Assembly: GCA_020249265.1 (NCBI GenBank)
Contig: JADCGA010000017.1
Location: 61,457-125,456 of the forward strand
Length of the DNA: 64,000 bases
Source: Roseomonas sp.
Lineage (GTDB): Bacteria; Pseudomonadota; Alphaproteobacteria; Acetobacterales; Acetobacteraceae
Reading direction: 5' to 3'
Position numbers and translations under genes: made by a program. Positions within the stretch are counted from its first letter, which is position 1; each line of letters opens with the position of its first letter. Positions 60,607 through 64,000 of the stretch are shown here, piece after piece. The notes beneath the pieces were generated by a model that did not search any database, was not told where the DNA came from, and was given only the letters and a program-made list of their open reading frames with translations.

Positions 60607-62235
60607 TCAGCCCTTCGGGCGGTGATCCTTGAAGGCTTCGCGGAGCTTTGTCTTCAGAATTTTTCCTGTCGCTGTATGGGGAATTTCATCCACCACCACC
60701 AAATCATCCGGCAGCCACCATTTCGCGACCTTATCAGCGAGGAAGGCATTCATGGCGGCAAGATCAGGCGCGGCAGCCCCTGGCTTCATCACCAGGATCA
60801 TGAGCGGGCGTTCATCCCATTTCGGATCATGCATGGCGACAACAGCGGCTTCCGCGACACCAGGATAACCGACCGCGGCGTTTTCCAGCGCGATGGAGGA
60901 AATCCACTCGCCGCCGGATTTGATCACATCCTTGGAACGGTCTGTCACTTCCATGAAGCCGTTTGTATCAATGGTCGCAACATCGCCGGTATCGAAGAAG
61001 CCATCCGCGTCCAGCACGGCTTCATCCTCACGCCGGAAATAATTGCGCGTAATGGCAGGGCCGCGCACTTTCAGGCGCCCGAAAACCTCACCACTCCAGG
61101 GCAAGTCCTTACCAGCATCATCGGTGATTTTCATCTCCACCGTGAAGGGCGGGCAGCCCTGTTTGGCTTGCAGGGCCAGTGCCGCTTCGGGATCAAGCCC
61201 CAGGATTTCGGGCTTGCGCTGATAGGTTGTGCCAACAGGCGACATTTCCGTCATGCCCCAGGCATGGATGACGCGCACGCCGTATTTTTCCTGATAGGTT
61301 TTGGTGATCGCGGCGGGGCAGGCGGAACCGCCAATCACCACGCGCTTCAGCGTATCAATGCGCGTGCCTGTTGCTTCCATGTGCTGCAACAGCATCATCC
61401 AAACCGTGGGCACGGCGGCGGAGAAATTCACGCCCGCTGCGGTGATGATTTCATGCACGGAAGCGCCATCCAGCTTGGCGCCAGGCAGGATCAGCGTGGC
61501 ACCGGCCATGGGGGCAGAGATGGGCAAGGACCAGCCATTGGCATGGAACATGGGCACCACCGGCATCACGCGGTCCGCGACACCAAGCCCCAGGCAATCC
61601 ACCTGATTGGCTGCCAGAGCATGCAGAATATTGGACCGATGCGAATACAGTACGCCCTTGGGATCGCCTGTCGTGCCGGATGTATAACAAAGCCCGGCGG
61701 CGGTTTTTTCATCAAAGCTCATCCAGGCGAAATCGCCATCGGCCTCGGCCAGCCAATCCTCATACGCCACGGCATTGCGGAGACCGGTTTCGGGCAAATG
61801 CGCGCCATCGGTCAGGATGATGAAGCGTTCGATGTGTTCAAGCTTTGGCGCCAATTGCTGGATAAGCGGGATGAAAGTCAGGTCCAGCATCAGCACGCGT
61901 GAGGCCGCATGGTTCAGGATCCAGGCGATCTGGTCCGGGAAAAGCCGTGGATTGACCGTGTGGTAAATGGCGCCAATGCCGGTAATGCCATACCAGGCTT
62001 CCACATGCCGCCAGGTGTTCCAGGCGAGTGTCGCAACCCGATCGCCAAGCCGGATGCCATCACGTTCCAGCCTTTGGGCAACGCGGAGCGCGCGGTGGCG
62101 CACCTCATGGTAATTTGTGCGGTGAAAAGGGCCTTCGACGGACCGACTGATGATCTCCCGCCCCGGGTGCTGGATGGCGGCGTGGTCCACTACCTTATGC
62201 ATCAATAAGGGCCAATCCTGCATCAATCCCAACAT
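60607..62235 (-). CDS. AMP-forming acyl-CoA ligase (DmdB / medium-chain fatty acid type)
   Basis: A 542-residue ligase. Motifs are [73 protein letters not shown] and [15 protein letters not shown]. The N-terminus ([26 protein letters not shown]) and overall wording match the 3-(methylthio)propionyl-CoA ligase DmdB and fatty-acid ligases of the same clade. It makes a CoA thioester from a carboxylate. It stands alone on the minus strand between the TPR and rhodanese genes. Confidence 0.9.
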   Translation of the reverse strand: MLGLMQDWPLLMHKVVDHAAIQHPGREIISRSVEGPFHRTNYHEVRHRALRVAQRLERDGIRLGDRVATLAWNTWRHVEAWYGITGIGAIYHTVNPRLFPDQIAWILNHAASRVLMLDLTFIPLIQQLAPKLEHIERFIILTDGAHLPETGLRNAVAYEDWLAEADGDFAWMSFDEKTAAGLCYTSGTTGDPKGVLYSHRSNILHALAANQVDCLGLGVADRVMPVVPMFHANGWSLPISAPMAGATLILPGAKLDGASVHEIITAAGVNFSAAVPTVWMMLLQHMEATGTRIDTLKRVVIGGSACPAAITKTYQEKYGVRVIHAWGMTEMSPVGTTYQRKPEILGLDPEAALALQAKQGCPPFTVEMKITDDAGKDLPWSGEVFGRLKVRGPAITRNYFRREDEAVLDADGFFDTGDVATIDTNGFMEVTDRSKDVIKSGGEWISSIALENAAVGYPGVAEAAVVAMHDPKWDERPLMILVMKPGAAAPDLAAMNAFLADKVAKWWLPDDLVVVDEIPHTATGKILKTKLREAFKDHRPKG

Positions 62236-62348
62236 GGCTTCCCCCCTTTATCTGCGCGAACCGCGCCCAGGTTTCCAAGGAAACCCTACACGCAAAGCCC
62301 CAGCCTGTGGCAAGATGCAGGGCGAACCAAGCAACAGGAGTCCACGCC

Positions 62349-62765
62349 ATGCCCCCCGTGCCCGATATCAGCCCCAAGGATACCTGGGATGCCTTGGTCG
62401 CTGATCAGGATGCCGTGCTGATTGATGTGCGCACGGATGCGGAATGGAATTTCGTGGGACTGCCGGATTTGGCCGCACTTGGGAAACAGGTGGTGCTGAT
62501 TCCCTGGCAGATGTATCCGTCCATGCAGGTCAATACGGGCTTCGCTGAGGATTTGCACGCGGCGGGGCTGAGGCCGGGGCAGAAATTGTATTTCATCTGC
62601 CGTTCCGGCGCGCGGTCTCAATCTGCGGGGCAGGCAGCGCAGGCGGCGGGCTTTGCCCATGCCTTCAATGTCGCGGATGGGTTTGAAGGCCCGGTGGATG
62701 GCGCGGGGCATCGCGGCAGCGCGGCGGGTTGGAAGGCATCTGACCTGCCCTGGCGGCAGCGCTGA
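62349..62765 (+). CDS. Rhodanese-like domain protein
   Basis: A 138-residue single-domain sulfurtransferase. The catalytic loop has cysteine in ICRSGARSQSAG, preceded by VLIDVRTDAEWNFVGLPDL. CAGGAG lies eight bases before the ATG. Single-domain rhodaneses carry persulfide sulfur in cytoplasmic detoxification or tRNA thiolation. It is convergent with the RTX gene. Confidence 0.92.
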   Translation: MPPVPDISPKDTWDALVADQDAVLIDVRTDAEWNFVGLPDLAALGKQVVLIPWQMYPSMQVNTGFAEDLHAAGLRPGQKLYFICRSGARSQSAGQAAQAAGFAHAFNVADGFEGPVDGAGHRGSAAGWKASDLPWRQR

Positions 62766-62782
62766 AGCGGGGCTTGCCTGCT

Positions 62783-63799
62783 CTACAGGGTGAACAGGCT
62801 CAAGATATCCTGAAGGCTGGTGCCGCCGGCCAAGATGACATCATCTCCCGCGCCGCCGATCATCGTATCGGCGCCCGTGCCGCCCAGTAGCGTGTCATCG
62901 CCGGCGCCGGCATTCAGGCTATCGGCACGGTCGCCGCCCTCCAACCGACTATTGAAGACCCAGTCTTGGGAGACCAATTCGGGGTGCAAGTCGTTCCATT
63001 GCAAGACGGAAAGCGTGTCCGCTCCCGAGCCTCCGGAAAGGCTGAAGGCGCCCCACGTCACTTCAAGCAGATCATCACCGGCATCGCCAAAAAGACCGTC
63101 ACCGCCTCCCCGGGCGGAAATCGTGTCATTGCCATCGCCGCCTGAAGCCTGAACCTGGCCGTTCCTGGCTTCCAGCAGGTCATCACCGGCGCCGCCGATC
63201 AGCGTGTCATCACCATAGCCACTCATCAGCGTGTCCGCGCCATCGCCGCCGAGCAAAGTTTTCGCAATCGGAGCCGTCCGGTCAGGCCCATCGAAAATGA
63301 GGTCAAACCGGCGATTGTGAATGGCATCGAGAACGAAGTCGCTCGCCTGATTGGCAAGAATACTGTACTGATCTATATAGGAAGAAAGCTGTTCTGAATC
63401 GATCGCGCCATCCGCTAGCGGAGTGAGAAGGGCACGGATCGGCCGGGCAGTATCGAAACCCCCGTAAAGCAGAGTTTGGTTGACATACGATTCGTCCGCC
63501 GTGTTCAAAATGAGGTAAACCCGGTTACTGTAACGAATGGCATCGAGAACGAAGTCGCTCTTCTGATTGGCAAGAAGCATGTATTCTTCTTCGTAGGCGT
63601 TGCGCTGATCTGGATCGATGGCGCCATCCGCTAGCCGCGTGAGCACCACTTGGATCTGCCTTAAGATATCGGAAAACCCGTCAACCAGTGGATCGTCGCC
63701 AGCCACGCCATTAGGCGCGCCAAAAATAAGGTTACGCTGGCCATCGTGTGAAGTATCGAGACGGTTGATATTCATCATGGTATCGGAGCCTTTTCGCAT
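62783..63799 (-). CDS. RTX calcium-binding protein with a duplicated N-terminal module
   Basis: A 338-residue protein. Residues 40-100 and 112-170 are two copies of a module with LADGAID...LANQ.SDFVLDAI; the nucleotides of the core are nearly identical, so the duplication is recent. From about residue 183 there are RTX nonapeptides (GGDGADTLMSGYGDDTLIGGAGDDLLE, GGTGADTMIGGAGDDVILAGG) that bind calcium. The end, SLQDILSLFTL, suits a type I secretion signal. No transporter genes are adjacent. ATG at 63778 or 63775 are alternative starts. A hairpin (63809-63823) lies in its leader. The module is of unknown function. Confidence 0.87.
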   Translation of the reverse strand: MRKGSDTMMNINRLDTSHDGQRNLIFGAPNGVAGDDPLVDGFSDILRQIQVVLTRLADGAIDPDQRNAYEEEYMLLANQKSDFVLDAIRYSNRVYLILNTADESYVNQTLLYGGFDTARPIRALLTPLADGAIDSEQLSSYIDQYSILANQASDFVLDAIHNRRFDLIFDGPDRTAPIAKTLLGGDGADTLMSGYGDDTLIGGAGDDLLEARNGQVQASGGDGNDTISARGGGDGLFGDAGDDLLEVTWGAFSLSGGSGADTLSVLQWNDLHPELVSQDWVFNSRLEGGDRADSLNAGAGDDTLLGGTGADTMIGGAGDDVILAGGTSLQDILSLFTL

Positions 63800-63861
63800 C
63801 TTTGTTCTGCCGCATTTTGCGGCGCCATAACTCTTAGGGGCCGAAGGGTTAATGAACTCTA

Positions 63862-64000
63862 GAGCGGGATGACGTTTGCTTGAATCGAATTGGGATTCAC
63901 GTGGGCGTGATTTTCTGATTCAAGCTGCTGGCTTGGTTTGGAGGCCAGCGGCGATGACCAGACCCTATTCGATGGATTTGCGGGAGCGCGCGATAGCGCG
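63862..64000 (+). mobile_element. IS630-family insertion sequence, left end (cut by window edge)
   Basis: The element probably begins after the TA at 63860-63861, with GAGCGGGATGA as terminal sequence, which fits IS630-type insertion into TA. A transposase ORF starts at 63954 and runs off the window. Confidence 0.65.
63954..64000 (+). CDS. IS630-family transposase, N-terminal fragment (cut by window edge)
   Basis: Only 15 codons are visible: MTRPYSMDLRERAIA. The pattern YSMDLRERA is the start of the helix-turn-helix domain of IS630-type transposases. The DDE part lies outside the window. Confidence 0.8.
   Translation, partial: MTRPYSMDLRERAIA

Noticed and set aside
1..64000. CRISPR arrays, tRNA and rRNA genes, prophage
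   Set aside because: No regularly spaced repeats, no cloverleaf-like GGTTCGA-type segments in proper context, no 16S/23S-like sequence and no phage structural genes were found in reading the intergenic regions.

Overview
The window comes from a GC-rich alphaproteobacterium, most likely Acetobacteraceae (Roseomonas-like; inference). Pointers are the coxB-coxA-ctaB-small ORF-ctaG-coxC-surf1 order, the alphaproteobacterial small families (DUF1013/TrcR, DUF1192, DUF1194, two YdcH/DUF465 proteins), an unlinked mlaA-mlaC pair, and many broad-specificity catabolic genes typical of soil and water members of this family. No tRNA, CRISPR array or prophage was seen.

Layout. 1-9.9 kb: the 3' end of a class A penicillin-binding protein, two amidohydrolases, an EVE/VOC pair with a WYL regulator, a 3-hydroxyacyl-CoA dehydrogenase, and a translationally coupled quartet (serine hydrolase, mesaconyl-CoA hydratase-like, citramalyl-CoA lyase-like, VWA protein). 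9.9-17.5 kb: an M32 carboxypeptidase and the aa3-type cytochrome c oxidase cluster on the minus strand, including a 42-residue gene at 13878-14006. 17.7-22.1 kb: an ArsR regulator divergent from a Zn/Mn ABC transporter, one of whose permeases carries a C-terminal winged-helix-like tail. 22.1-30.1 kb: an OmpA-type porin, purEK, small conserved genes, a small heat-shock protein and a DEAD-box helicase. 30.1-36.1 kb: an HMG-CoA-lyase-like / TTT receptor / CoA-transferase group, an oxidoreductase, and a deaminase-like gene beside a cysteine hydrolase. 36.4-39.9 kb: a rearranged stretch in which two Methyltransf_24 genes flank an amidase/deaminase chimeric pseudogene, next to the intact amidase. 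40.0-45.4 kb: a TerB-DnaJ protein, AmpD-like amidase, nucleotidyltransferase, an inserted VOC gene between ~50-bp direct repeats, an RNase P RNA missing its 3' part, and a CoA-binding/MetY fusion. 45.4-50.5 kb: an alicyclic (cyclohexanecarboxylate) cluster, aliA-acyl-CoA dehydrogenase-badI-badH, divergent from a MarR/BadR regulator with a perfect palindrome between them. 50.5-64 kb: MBL hydrolase, ettA, GNAT, a small outer membrane protein convergent with a membrane LytTR regulator, mlaC-mlaA, metF, glcF, a TPR protein, an acyl-CoA ligase, a rhodanese, an RTX protein, and the start of an IS630-type insertion sequence.

The strongest unexplained signals are the truncated rnpB with duplicated flanks, the chimeric pseudogene and methyltransferase stretch, two families of dispersed hairpin elements (25.1/31.1 kb and 38.4/54.0 kb), the alicyclic pathway lacking a BadK hydratase, and the duplicated novel module in front of the RTX repeats.
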